Positions 8,668 to 17,558 of a DNA stretch of 64,000 bases are shown here, piece after piece. The DNA comes from Pseudomonas mandelii (lineage in GTDB: Bacteria; Pseudomonadota; Gammaproteobacteria; Pseudomonadales; Pseudomonadaceae). Within the stretch, counting starts at the first letter, position 1. Each line of letters opens with the position of its first letter. Location of the stretch: the NCBI RefSeq assembly GCF_006438925.1, contig NZ_RCZA01000017.1, forward strand, positions 12,832 through 76,831, in the 5' to 3' direction. A program made the translations under genes and the position numbers. The notes under the pieces are model-generated. The model saw only the letters and a program-made list of their open reading frames with translations, was not told where the DNA came from and did no database searches.

Positions 8668-9095
8668 AGGTGAAACTCCGAATCAGATTTGTGGGGACCG
8701 ATTCGATCAGCAGGTCGCCAAACCTGGTCGCTTTTTGGGTGACGGGGTGACTGTAGATTTCATCGCTCATGGGAGATAGGAGCGATTTCCGAAGATGCTG
8801 TAGGACCAGTATGGAAAACAGGTGTGATGCTGGAGATCTTTTAACTCTCAAAAAATGCAGCGTCGCGTGGTTGAGACGCTGCTCCCGATGGGAAACGGAT
8901 ACGAGGCCTTTTAATTGACAAACCCGGCGTGAGAAGATCGGAAGAATCCAAGGCTTAACCATTTCTTGTTGCAAGCGCATAAATAGAATGGTTTTGTTGT
9001 TTCTGGACCGCAACAGAAAAAGTCGAGACCGCAATCTTTAGCACACTCAAGCAATACGCCCAGATACCTTCCAAGAATTAAAAGGCATTTCAAAA
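8668..9095. other. Gene-free left boundary of the AT-rich defence region
   Basis: 428 bp with no convincing ORF. Base composition changes here from GC-rich to AT-rich, so this is the likely left junction of the imported segment. An aaagg ribosome-binding site at 9081-9085 serves the SIR2 gene. No tRNA or clear attachment repeat was seen. Confidence 0.5.
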
Positions 9096-10517
9096 ATGAA
9101 AATCGACGAATTTATAGGGAAATACCGAAACCACCCGATTTTGTTCGTCGGAACAGGAATGAGCTTGAGGTATCTCAACAAATCTTATACCTGGGATAGC
9201 CTGCTGAAAAAAATATCTCATGATCTGAAAGGGAACGATGAATACTATTATGATATCAAGGCCGCGTCTGAGGTCGACGGAGAGTTTAAGTACGACAGGA
9301 TTGCAAGCATACTTGAAAAAAATTTCAATGCTGAAGTGGCATTAAATCGCACTGGCCCTTTGGGTTTCGTAAATGATGTTTTCTATGAAAACATGCAGAA
9401 TAATATCAGCATCAGTCGACTGAAAATCTACATAGCTCACCTACTCAATGATGCCACGATAAAAGAAAGCTTCACTGAAGAACTGGCAGCGCTTAAGCGG
9501 GCAAGCAAAAATATTGGCTCAATAATAACCACCAACTATGACAATTTCTTGGAGACTTTTTTCGAGTTTTCACCACTGATAGGCAATGACATATTGCTAA
9601 GCAATCCATATGGATCAGTGTACAAGATTCACGGATGCGTCGATCACCCTACAAAAATCATAATTAGCGAGGCCGATTATCAGTCTTTCTTCGCGAGGTA
9701 TGAACTGATTAGAGCTCAGCTCCTTTCACTTTTCATTCACAACCCTATTATCTTCATTGGATACAGTGTAAGCGATGACAATATAAAAGCTTTGCTGAGA
9801 ACTATTTTTACCTACGTAAAGCCTAATTCGGATCATGCCAAGAAAATTCGAGAGAACTTCTTACTTGTGGAGTTTGAAGGCGGTTCCAAATCGACTGACA
9901 TCGCAGAGCATGATATAGATCTAGAAGGTTTTTCTTCGACAATTAGAATCAATAAGATAAAGACGGACAATTTTGGCGCTATTTATGAAGCGATTTCCGG
10001 ACTGAATTTGCCAATCACCGCGATGGATGTTCGAAAAGTGCAGAATATCGTGAAGGAAATCTACGCAGGCGGGGAGATTAAAGTAACGATCACCGAGGAC
10101 CTTGATTCGCTTAAAAACAGCGATAAGATTTTAGCCATTGGATCATCAAAGACTATTCAATATCAGTATTTTACTGTTTCGGAAATGATTACGAATTACT
10201 TTAAAATCATGGAGGAGTCCAATTATCAAATACTGGAGCTCATAAATAAGCAGAAAATTCAATCTAGCCAATTTTTCCCCATTTTTGGCTTCTCCAAAGT
10301 GTGCAAAACCCTTAAGGACGAAGCACGTCTAAAGGAACAACAGAAGGACAAGATTAACGCTATTGTCGAAGCTATCAAGGACCGAATCAAGACTGAGCAC
10401 GGTAGTATTCAAGGCATTTGGATGATGACAGCATTGCGAACAGCAATAAAATTAACTCAATTATCTGGTCAGCCTATAACGGAAAAATTTCAATCGATGA
10501 CTTGGAAATTTATGTAA
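9096..10517 (+). CDS. SIR2-domain anti-phage defence protein, probably frameshifted near its end
   Basis: 473 residues in the open frame. The N-terminal SIR2/NADase domain shows GTGMS (19-23) of the nucleotide-binding loop, TTNYDN (145-150), the catalytic-type histidine in KIHG (177-180) and IGYSVSDDN (221-229). Prokaryotic SIR2 proteins of this kind degrade NAD+ on phage infection. The C-terminal half (about 260-473) is helical and probably senses or oligomerises. The -1 frame downstream carries a better C-terminus ending at 10594, so the true product is likely about 500 residues. AT-rich codon use marks it as acquired. It converges on the CBASS-like operon. Confidence 0.85.
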   Translation: MKIDEFIGKYRNHPILFVGTGMSLRYLNKSYTWDSLLKKISHDLKGNDEYYYDIKAASEVDGEFKYDRIASILEKNFNAEVALNRTGPLGFVNDVFYENMQNNISISRLKIYIAHLLNDATIKESFTEELAALKRASKNIGSIITTNYDNFLETFFEFSPLIGNDILLSNPYGSVYKIHGCVDHPTKIIISEADYQSFFARYELIRAQLLSLFIHNPIIFIGYSVSDDNIKALLRTIFTYVKPNSDHAKKIRENFLLVEFEGGSKSTDIAEHDIDLEGFSSTIRINKIKTDNFGAIYEAISGLNLPITAMDVRKVQNIVKEIYAGGEIKVTITEDLDSLKNSDKILAIGSSKTIQYQYFTVSEMITNYFKIMEESNYQILELINKQKIQSSQFFPIFGFSKVCKTLKDEARLKEQQKDKINAIVEAIKDRIKTEHGSIQGIWMMTALRTAIKLTQLSGQPITEKFQSMTWKFM

Positions 10518-10594
10518 AAAGCTTCAAGGATAGAAATATAACTGAGTTTAAACGTATTCTTTGTGTGTATGATTTACTTAAGCATGAGGGGTAA
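10406..10594 (+). pseudogene. Out-of-frame C-terminal extension of the SIR2 gene
   Basis: Frame -1 relative to the SIR2 ORF is open from 10406 to TAA 10592-10594. It reads like real protein, for example WSAYNGKISIDDLEIYVKSF and ITEFKRILCVYDLLKHEG. The open-frame tail (QLSGQPITEKFQSMTWKFM) looks random by comparison. A one-base change or slippage between about 10406 and 10422 would join the two. It may be a mutation, a sequencing error or a programmed event. Confidence 0.65.
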
Positions 10595-10820
10595 GTTTCT
10601 GGGCTTGCTACTGCCTTAATGGTTGAGTTGTCCAAAATTACGCGCCGGCGTGGGGCGGCTGCTGCCATTTAATAGGCAGAAATCGCCCTGTATCAGGTCG
10701 TAGAAAGTTATTCTTTTATTGCTTTTTAGATGTGGCTTAAAATGTATCCTCTTTCTTATCGTTTTAAGTGGGTCGCCTACTATTTTGTGGGCGAGCAGCA
10801 ACGTGCATCAGAGTGCAGGA

Positions 10821-10842
10821 AAAATAGATCCGTCTCCTTTTT
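10821..10842. repeat. Half-copy of the GGGGAC REP-like element (family E)
   Basis: aaaatagatccgtctccttt is close to the reverse complement of ggggacggatttattttt seen at 13814-13862. It lies between the converging SIR2 and PIN genes, 18 bp from the PIN stop. The rest of 10595-10860 shows no gene. Confidence 0.45.
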
Positions 10843-10860
10843 GCCTAAACTGTGTAGGTC

Positions 10861-11976
10861 TTATTCAGGATCGCCAAAATCTGGTTCTAGTGTTCCAAAG
10901 TTAATTCTTTTGAGGGGGGTGACAATTTCAACTTCTTCGATGACGAGCTCTTCAATTGGTCCATCAAGGTCGCCTGCAATGGTTATTAGAAGTTTAGAAT
11001 CGAACTCTTCTTCTTTTGTCGCGGTAACAGAGCCTACGTAGGTATTGTCTCTGTCTATAGAATCATAAACTGATAGGGAAAATTCTCCCTCAGCCTCTAC
11101 CGAAATTGTTGCTTGAGCTTCAAGAACTATATATTCCTCATCGCTTTCAATTATTCTGAATTCGTTTGAAGTAAGGTGGAAATCTTTAAACCAACCATTG
11201 CTACCATCAGGCTCCCAATAAAAATACGAATCTGCATCTTGGTCAGGAGTGAATCCATCCAACTCGGATTCGAGTCGGGACGAAATACCATCCAAAAACT
11301 CCTGTGCCGTATCTGCATCCAAAGCGGACTCAAGCTTGGATAGGAAGGTATATGGTGCGTTTGCTTTGTTGAATAGGGCAAGGCCGTCAGACAACTCGAT
11401 TATACAAGTTAGTCGCTCCGACGTTTCGCAATATCTACCCCAGTCGTTATCCTGAGATATTGCGAGAATGGATTTGTTGTTTGTTTTAGCCCATTCTTCT
11501 ACTGCCATAAGAATTATCGCATCAGGAAATTCGTTTTTCTTTTTCCCATATTCGGAAAATGGAGCTTTGTTTGAAAAATAATGTACTAGTAGATTGGAGA
11601 CATCTAAGTGATCGCCGCATTGGATGACAATGGCACCCGAGTTGTCGAGGAAGGAATTCAAGCGAGTATCTGCTAATTCCTCAATGTCGTGACTTCCGAG
11701 TAATAGTTTTCTTGCATCGTTTAGGGTACTGCCATCAAAAAATAAATGATCTCCAGCATCGTTGATAGACTTTTCTAAACTGCTTCTTGATTCTTTGATT
11801 TTTCTCTCAAGATGGGACTTAACTTCATTGCAAATTACGTCCGGCATCAAGAAATCAATCGGGCTTCTTTTGAATTGGAAAAGCTTCCCTAGTAATCCTT
11901 TCTCTAGGCGTAGACCGTTTCCATCGAAAACTGATGTGTCTATAAGTATTGAGTCGTATTTTATGTCGTCAGTCAT
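10861..11976 (-). CDS. DUF4935-like PIN-domain protein next to CBASS genes
   Basis: A 371-residue protein whose first ~190 residues look like a PIN nuclease of the DUF4935 type. Acidic residues sit where expected: D13 (ILIDTSVF), E51 (NEVKSHL), D152 (FPDAIIL) and D176/D178 (SQDNDW). The remaining ~180 residues are acidic and beta-rich, without a recognised motif. It lies 94 bp downstream of the CD-NTase gene on the same strand and shares its AT-rich codon use, so it is probably part of the same defence operon. It could act as a second effector, a toxin or an independent defence gene. Confidence 0.8.
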   Translation of the reverse strand: MTDDIKYDSILIDTSVFDGNGLRLEKGLLGKLFQFKRSPIDFLMPDVICNEVKSHLERKIKESRSSLEKSINDAGDHLFFDGSTLNDARKLLLGSHDIEELADTRLNSFLDNSGAIVIQCGDHLDVSNLLVHYFSNKAPFSEYGKKKNEFPDAIILMAVEEWAKTNNKSILAISQDNDWGRYCETSERLTCIIELSDGLALFNKANAPYTFLSKLESALDADTAQEFLDGISSRLESELDGFTPDQDADSYFYWEPDGSNGWFKDFHLTSNEFRIIESDEEYIVLEAQATISVEAEGEFSLSVYDSIDRDNTYVGSVTATKEEEFDSKLLITIAGDLDGPIEELVIEEVEIVTPLKRINFGTLEPDFGDPE

Positions 11977-12070
11977 CTAGATTTCTCAGGTTTTCAGTTT
12001 TATATGGGGGTGATAAGTAAATTGCGTCTAAGAGGCTGCCGTTCTATTTGCTATACATCAGGTGTGGTCG

Positions 12071-13177
12071 TTACACGCCTCTTATGTAAGATTTTTTTAA
12101 AGTGTTAATTTCTTGCTCGCTAGTTAACCAAGCTTCCGTCGATAGTTCGATGGCGAGGTTTTTTACTAGTTCGCTAACTTCGTTATGAAGTGTGCGAAGG
12201 GAATTAAATTTCTCTTCGGATTCCAATATTTTTCGAATGCCATCCGGTGTATCTAGGCTCATAGCCCAAGCCTTGTTGTTTATCATAATGTTGAGTTGTT
12301 GCTGTGTTGCAGCAACTAATGCAAGCTCATTGTAGATGGGTACATCAATTACGGAGTTTTCGAAATGATACACCAGTCCGGCGATTTCGTAGCTATTGAC
12401 GAGTATTAGATCGGCGTTCTCGGAATCAGCTTTTAAGTTTTTTAACATTCGAATTATTTTCTTTGTACCGCCCCTAGTTTCAGAATCTTTGGTGTTGATT
12501 TTGTCAATGTGTAAGAAGGGTCGATTAAGAAAAGTTAAAGCTTTTTTTTGTTCAAGGATTTTTACTTCGCGATCTATTTTACTCTCGCTTAATTGGTAGG
12601 CTGCTGAGTCATGCCAATGTGATGGAACTATATCCACCTTCCGAGATAGGGAGCCGCCTGACATTCCTATTGCCTTGTCACCTGATACATCGATGTTAAC
12701 TTTCGGGAAAGATTCTTTTAACAGGGCTTCGAGATCCGACCTTAATGTGGTAAGTAGTACGACTGCAGTAGGGCCTGTCCAGGTCGAGTATTTTACTGAA
12801 TTTGCTTTGGCTCCGTGTCTATCTATAGTGACGAAATCTTTGAGTAGTACGAGTATGTCAATATCGCTTACGCCCTTGATGTGAACGTTTAATGGCACGG
12901 AGCCTTGGTAATCAAATGTAACGTTTGTGTTGATGCGATTGGAGATTTGACTTTTTACTCGCTCTCCTTCAGCTATTGAATTCTTAGTGTAAGTTGGGTC
13001 CACTTCTTCCATTGCACCTAGGGCATACTTAGACCACTCACCATCTGCTCTTTGCTCAAATTTTTCTTTTAAAACACTTGCGGTGGCACTATTTATGCTA
13101 TCTAAGGCATAAATTGAACTAATGCCTCTGCGGCGTGATTTTAGATCCGAAAGACGGCTGTTGATGTCTTTGCTCAT
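12071..13177 (-). CDS. CD-NTase (CBASS cyclic oligonucleotide synthase)
   Basis: A 368-residue nucleotidyltransferase of the cGAS/DncV-like type. The active-site signature is complete: GS (92-93), SDIDIL with D105 and D107, and a third acid at D182 (KVDIVPSHW). A helical C-terminal lobe follows. Such enzymes make a cyclic nucleotide signal on phage infection. ATG 13175-13177 overlaps the stop of the Cap15-like gene (ATGA) with an aggagt site inside that gene, so the two are coupled. The exact clade and product cannot be told by eye. Confidence 0.88.
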   Translation of the reverse strand: MSKDINSRLSDLKSRRRGISSIYALDSINSATASVLKEKFEQRADGEWSKYALGAMEEVDPTYTKNSIAEGERVKSQISNRINTNVTFDYQGSVPLNVHIKGVSDIDILVLLKDFVTIDRHGAKANSVKYSTWTGPTAVVLLTTLRSDLEALLKESFPKVNIDVSGDKAIGMSGGSLSRKVDIVPSHWHDSAAYQLSESKIDREVKILEQKKALTFLNRPFLHIDKINTKDSETRGGTKKIIRMLKNLKADSENADLILVNSYEIAGLVYHFENSVIDVPIYNELALVAATQQQLNIMINNKAWAMSLDTPDGIRKILESEEKFNSLRTLHNEVSELVKNLAIELSTEAWLTSEQEINTLKKSYIRGV

Positions 13178-13797
13178 GTCAAACTCCTATTGAAACTCAT
13201 TGCTCCACAAGTGCCTCGGCCCTTGGCGGTAAAATATTTGCCTTTCGCTGTGCTAAGTTTTTTATGGAATCTCATTTCGCTGTAACCGATATGTGCGTTG
13301 AGACTCTTGTTTCCGACTTTTGGCTCATTTTTGTAGCTGTACATTAGCATCCAACAACCATCAGGTTCAGGTATTAACGCCACCGAAATGCTGTGCGAAA
13401 TAGATGACTTTGTTTCTAGGCGAACGCGTATTTTTTCCCAGGTCTGAGAGATGGTTATATCGCCATCCCAGTTGAATTTTACTGTGTCGTCATCATCGAT
13501 AGTGGTTCCAGAACAAGACCATTCACCTGAAATATTTGGCAACTGAGAAAAAAAACTCAAAGGCCTCCACCCGTATTTGTTAAATGCCCAATGAACAGCA
13601 GAATAAATAACGCCAGCAGTGACTGGTATTACAACGAAGTACTTTCCCCATTCTGGTAATCCTAACTGTGTCAGGGCATCGGACACGCCTATTCCTACAG
13701 CAGGCAGTAAAGACACTATTATTGTTACGAACGTGCCAAGATATCGGCCGATGGTGCTGCGGCTATGCCCAATTACCGAGTATTCATGATCTCGCAA
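13174..13797 (-). CDS. cap15: Cap15-like two-TM beta-barrel CBASS effector
   Basis: 207 residues. Two TM helices (about 18-42 and 50-72) precede a C-terminal beta-rich domain (about 86-207) beginning PNISGEWSCSG and containing ITISQTWEKIRVRLETK. This matches the layout of Cap15, the membrane effector that binds the CD-NTase product in its small beta-barrel and damages the inner membrane. The start is TTG 13797, supported by a strong aaggaagg site; the nearby ATG is out of frame. It is the first gene of the operon with the CD-NTase. Assignment rests on topology, motifs and context. Confidence 0.8.
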   Translation of the reverse strand: MRDHEYSVIGHSRSTIGRYLGTFVTIIVSLLPAVGIGVSDALTQLGLPEWGKYFVVIPVTAGVIYSAVHWAFNKYGWRPLSFFSQLPNISGEWSCSGTTIDDDDTVKFNWDGDITISQTWEKIRVRLETKSSISHSISVALIPEPDGCWMLMYSYKNEPKVGNKSLNAHIGYSEMRFHKKLSTAKGKYFTAKGRGTCGAMSFNRSLT

Positions 13798-13813
13798 TCT
13801 TTTCCTTCCTTAA

Positions 13814-13862
13814 GAAAAAAGGGGACGGATTTATTTTTTTAAAAAATAAATCTTTCACCTTT
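13814..13862. repeat. GGGGAC/TATTTT palindrome (family E)
   Basis: ggggacggatttattttt is followed by aaaaaataaatctttcacc, an imperfect inverted repeat directly upstream of the Cap15-like gene. It is related to 3133-3170 and 10821-10842. With 13863-14016 (no gene seen) it marks the right side of the AT-rich defence region. Confidence 0.6.
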
Positions 13863-14016
13863 GTCTAAACCGATAAACCAGAAATTATCCTAGCGATATG
13901 ACCGCTGCGCGCAATCTAATCATCAAAGTGCGTGATAAATAAATGTCATAAATTCGAATCAAATGGGACGATTTTATTAAGTCAACGACCCGTCTAAAAT
14001 ACGCCCCAGATTTTCC

Positions 14017-14154
14017 TTATTTTTTTTTCTTGTCTGCGGCCTGCGTTAGCGCTGAACCGGCAACTGATTTTTGATCAGGTGTGGATTTTTTATCTTTGAG
14101 TTGCTCGCTTGCTTTAGATGCTACGCCTTTGCTGGTTTTTTCATTGTTCGCCAT
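14017..14154 (-). CDS. Small basic Lys/Ser/Ala-rich protein
   Basis: A 45-residue protein MANNEKTSKGVASKASEQL... ending in DKKKK. Short proteins with this pattern (KTS..VASKAS..L.D....KSVAGSALTQ) recur in many bacteria as hypothetical proteins of unknown function. ATG 14154 has an aaggga site; the longer frame upstream to 14268 lacks one and looks non-coding. It lies between the defence region and the MATE gene; the gap 14155-14420 shows nothing else. Confidence 0.7.
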   Translation of the reverse strand: MANNEKTSKGVASKASEQLKDKKSTPDQKSVAGSALTQAADKKKK

Positions 14155-14420
14155 TTTGCTTCCCTTAAAATGGGTGATTTCTCCGAGAATGGAGCTTATC
14201 CCGAGAATAGGTATAGGCCATCTGCCACTATTTTCCACTCGCTGGACTGAATTCTCATGAGAAAACACTTCCCCATTGTTCCTCAGACGTACCGACGGAC
14301 CACTTCTGGGCGAGCTTGATATGCATCATGCTAACCAGAACTTCGAAATCGGGCCGCGTTGTTGTCAGTCCCCTAGCGTAGAATTTCCAAAACACGAGCC
14401 CACCCCGAGACGGACCCTCA

Positions 14421-15779
14421 ATGCAAACCCCCGCCACCCAACCCCCCCTCTGGAAAACCTACCTCCTTTTCCTGGCCCCCATGGTCCTCTCCAATTTCCT
14501 CCAATCCATGTCGGGCACCATCAACAGCATCTACATCGGCCAAATGCTCGGCACTCAAGCCCTGGCTGCCGTGTCCGGCATGTTCCCCATCGTCTTCTTC
14601 TTCATCGCCCTGGTCATCGGCCTCGGCGCCGGCGCGGGCGTGCTCATCGGTCAAGCCTGGGGCGCGCGGGAGCCGCATCTGGTGAAGACCATCGCCGGCA
14701 CAACCTTGCTGTTGGGCGCAATGATCGGTCTGACAGCGGCAGTACTCGGCAGCGTATTCGCAAGGCCAGCGTTGCAGGGTTTGGGGACCCCGGTCGACGT
14801 TATCGACGACGCCGTGTCCTACGCCCACGTGATGATGTGGATCATGCCGTCGCTGCTGGTCTATGTGCTGTTCACCCAACTGCTGCGCGGGGTGAGCGAT
14901 ACGGTGTCGCCGCTGATTGCGTTGGTGGTGTCGACGTGTATCGGGTTGGCGCTGACGCCGGCGTTGATTCGCGGTTGGTTCGGGTTGCCGATGATGGGGA
15001 TTCAGAGTGCGGCGTATGCGGGGTTGGCGGGTAATTTGTCGGCGATGGGGTGGCTGGCGTGGCGGTTGATTCGCAAGGGGCATCCGTTGGCGCCGGATCG
15101 GGAGATGTTTGCGGCGATGCGGTTGGACCTGGTGATTCTCGGCAAGGTGTTGCGCATCGGGTTGCCCACCGGGTTGCAGATGGTGGTGTTGTCGGTGTCG
15201 GAGCTGGTGATTCTGTCGCTGGTGAATCAGCACGGTTCGCAGGCGACGGCGGCGTATGGGGCGGTGACGCAGATCGTCAATTACGTGCAGTTTCCGGCGT
15301 TGTCGATTGCGATCACGGCGTCGATTCTCGGTGCTCAGGCTATTGGGGCAGGGCGGCTTGAGCGCATGGGGCCGATTCTGCGCACGGGGCTGTTGATCAA
15401 TGTGTGCCTGACCGGTGGCTTGGTGGTGTTGGGTTATCTGTTGTCGCACTGGTTGCTGGGGTTGTTCCTCACGGATGATTCCACCCGGGCGAAGGCGGAA
15501 CATCTGCTGCACATCATGCTGTGGAGCCTGTTGGTGTTCGGCTTCCAGGCGATCGTCGGCGGCATCATGCGCGCCAGTGGCTCGGTGTTGGTGCCGATGG
15601 CGATTTCGATTTTTTGTGTGGTCGGGGTGCAGTTGCCGGTGGCGTATGTGCTGGACGGGCACTTCGGGTTGCAGGGTGTGTGGATGGCGTTTCCGGTGGC
15701 GTACCTGGGGATGCTGGCGTTGCAGACGGCGTATTACAAAATGGTCTGGCAGCATCAGAAGATTGAGCGGTTGGTCTAG
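14421..15779 (+). CDS. MATE-family multidrug/cation antiporter
   Basis: 452 residues with about 12 TM helices in two homologous halves. The MATE pattern is clear in the N-lobe (APMVLSNFLQSM, IYIGQMLGT, ALAAVSG) and in the C-lobe (LPTGLQMVVLSVSELVIL, ATAAYGAVTQI). These inner-membrane pumps export drugs or organic cations in exchange for Na+ or H+. No strong ribosome-binding site is visible. Codon use returns to GC-rich. The 3' end converges on the VIT1-like gene. Confidence 0.93.
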   Translation: MQTPATQPPLWKTYLLFLAPMVLSNFLQSMSGTINSIYIGQMLGTQALAAVSGMFPIVFFFIALVIGLGAGAGVLIGQAWGAREPHLVKTIAGTTLLLGAMIGLTAAVLGSVFARPALQGLGTPVDVIDDAVSYAHVMMWIMPSLLVYVLFTQLLRGVSDTVSPLIALVVSTCIGLALTPALIRGWFGLPMMGIQSAAYAGLAGNLSAMGWLAWRLIRKGHPLAPDREMFAAMRLDLVILGKVLRIGLPTGLQMVVLSVSELVILSLVNQHGSQATAAYGAVTQIVNYVQFPALSIAITASILGAQAIGAGRLERMGPILRTGLLINVCLTGGLVVLGYLLSHWLLGLFLTDDSTRAKAEHLLHIMLWSLLVFGFQAIVGGIMRASGSVLVPMAISIFCVVGVQLPVAYVLDGHFGLQGVWMAFPVAYLGMLALQTAYYKMVWQHQKIERLV

Positions 15780-15815
15780 CGGCACGGCGCCCTTCGTTTT
15801 TGGAAGACGCACCCG

Positions 15816-16517
15816 CTAGACCACTGCGCCAAACACGTGCCCCACCAGTGCCGTAATCCCCATGGCCAGAGCCCCCCAGAAGGTCACCCGCCAGGCGCCG
15901 GTCAGAACCTTGGCCCCGCCTGCCTTGGCGGCAATGGCGCCCAATGTCCCAAGAAACACCAATGACATGGCCGATATCCAGGTCCCGACGCTGTGCTGCG
16001 GCGCGAAGAAAGTCACGGCCAGAGGCAACGCGGCACCCACCACGAAACTGGCGGCGGAGGCCAGGGCGGCCTGCAAGGGTTTGGCGGTGAGGGTGGTGCT
16101 GATGCCCAACTCGTCCCGGGCGTGAGAGCCCAATGCGTCATGGGCCATCAATTGATCGGCCACTTGATGCGCCAGTTCGGGTGATACGCCGCGATGCATG
16201 TAGATGTTGGCGAGCTCGATGTGTTCGGCTTTCGGGTCGCTCGCCAGTTCTGCCCGTTCGCGTGACAGATCGGCCCGCTCGGTATCGGCCTGGGAGTGCA
16301 CGGAAATGTACTCGCCAGCGGCCATGGACATGGCGCCGGCCATCAGCCCCGCCATACCGGTGACCAGCAACGTGGCGTGGCTGGCGTTGGCGGCCGCGAC
16401 GCCGATCAGTAGGCTGGCGGTAGAGACAATCCCGTCGTTGGCGCCCAGGACGGCGGCGCGCAGCCAGCCGATACGATCGCTTCGGTGTGCCTCGGTGTGC
16501 CTGTGCATGAATTTCAT
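15816..16517 (-). CDS. VIT1/CCC1-family divalent metal transporter
   Basis: 233 residues. The N-terminus has RAAVLGANDGIVSTASLLIG, the signature of the VIT1/CCC1 family, followed by AGEYISVHSQ and a charged cytosolic loop (about 80-140) that binds metal in homologues. Three more helices follow. It is likely a Fe2+/Mn2+ transporter of the inner membrane, exporting or detoxifying metal. It is a single-gene unit convergent with the MATE gene. Confidence 0.92.
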   Translation of the reverse strand: MKFMHRHTEAHRSDRIGWLRAAVLGANDGIVSTASLLIGVAAANASHATLLVTGMAGLMAGAMSMAAGEYISVHSQADTERADLSRERAELASDPKAEHIELANIYMHRGVSPELAHQVADQLMAHDALGSHARDELGISTTLTAKPLQAALASAASFVVGAALPLAVTFFAPQHSVGTWISAMSLVFLGTLGAIAAKAGGAKVLTGAWRVTFWGALAMGITALVGHVFGAVV

Positions 16518-16586
16518 TGTTTAACGGGACTCCCTGTCATTGGGCGGTTCAAGCGGGACGGGTTCCGAGCGGTCCGGGAATCGGCG

Positions 16587-17558
16587 TCAGCGGGTTTCAA
16601 TCTGCGCCTGCAACTGGCCGCCGACAATGGATATTTCTTTGAACTGAGCACCCTCGCGCAGCACGAACAACGCATCCATCCCGCGTTCCTGAGCCAGACG
16701 CGGGCCCTCGGTTTCGCCCAGGACCATCAGCGCCGTGGCCCAGGCATCGGCGAGCATGCACGAGGCCGCCACCACGGTGACGGCGGCGAGCGGGTTGCAC
16801 AGCGGCGCGCCGGTGGCCGGGTTCATGGTATGAGCATAGGACTGACCGGCCACGTCCACCCAATGTCGATAGTCCCCGGAGGTCGCGATAGCGGCATCGC
16901 CAAGTTCCATCACGCCCATGACTTCACGCGCGCCCCGGTTAGGCTTTTCCAGGGCCACGACCCAGCACTGGCCGTCAGGTTTGACGCCCCGGGCGCGCAT
17001 CTCGCCATCGATGCCGACCAGGTAGCGGGTGATGCCCAAACCCTCCAGGCAACGAGCCAGTTCATCCACGCCAAAACCTTTGGCGATGCCACTCAAATCA
17101 AGGTTCAGCGGCACGCGCTTGCGCGCCTGATTGCGTTGCGGGTCAACCACCAACGCGGCGCTGGCTAACAGCCGGGCGCTTGGCGCAATCGTGCCGATCG
17201 CCTGCTCTGTGACCGTCTGCTCCCCGGGGCCGAACCCCCAGGCGTTAACCAGATCACCGACAGCGATGTCGAAGGCGCCGCCGGATTGCTGACTGACGCG
17301 CAGCGCAGCAGACAGCACCGTGGCCAGTTCCTTGGGCACGGCCACCCATTGCTGCTCGGGGGCGGCGTTGAGGCGGTTGAGGTCCGAGTCGGGTTTCCAG
17401 GTGGACATTTGCTGGTCCACCCGGGCCACGGCGCGCGCCAGGCGATGGCCAACGTCGTCGGTATCGATCCCGGCCCCGGCATAAAACAGGGCGGTGTAGC
17501 GGGTGCCCATGGTTTCGCCGTTCAGGCTATAGCGCTGCAACTCAGTAGACGTCTTCAC
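16587..17558 (-). CDS. apbE: FAD:protein FMN transferase
   Basis: 323 residues, ApbE family: GETMGTRYT near the N-terminus, SGIAKGFGVD in the middle, then SGDYRHW, HTMNPATG and the metal-site region ADAWATALMVLG. The enzyme attaches FMN covalently to Ser/Thr in Dxx(S/T)GA(S/T) motifs of exported redox proteins. No N-terminal lipobox or signal peptide is visible, unlike many ApbE proteins. Its start overlaps the 3' end of the flavoreductase gene by 17 bp. The likely target is the neighbouring DUF2271 protein, which has such a motif. Confidence 0.93.
   Translation of the reverse strand: MKTSTELQRYSLNGETMGTRYTALFYAGAGIDTDDVGHRLARAVARVDQQMSTWKPDSDLNRLNAAPEQQWVAVPKELATVLSAALRVSQQSGGAFDIAVGDLVNAWGFGPGEQTVTEQAIGTIAPSARLLASAALVVDPQRNQARKRVPLNLDLSGIAKGFGVDELARCLEGLGITRYLVGIDGEMRARGVKPDGQCWVVALEKPNRGAREVMGVMELGDAAIATSGDYRHWVDVAGQSYAHTMNPATGAPLCNPLAAVTVVAASCMLADAWATALMVLGETEGPRLAQERGMDALFVLREGAQFKEISIVGGQLQAQIETR

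Noticed and set aside
8911..9093. 60-residue minus-strand ORF before the SIR2 gene
   Set aside because: No ribosome-binding site, cysteine-rich random composition, overlaps the SIR2 promoter region.
10719..11041. Small plus-strand ORFs at the PIN gene's 3' end
   Set aside because: They run antisense into the PIN gene and contain the family E repeat; no coding character.
8668..14016. tRNA or integrase attachment site for the defence island
   Set aside because: No tRNA-like cloverleaf, integrase or long matching end repeats were found at either boundary.
14418..15812. 464-residue ORF opposite the MATE gene
   Set aside because: Mirror of the MATE coding sequence; low-complexity His/Arg/Gln content.
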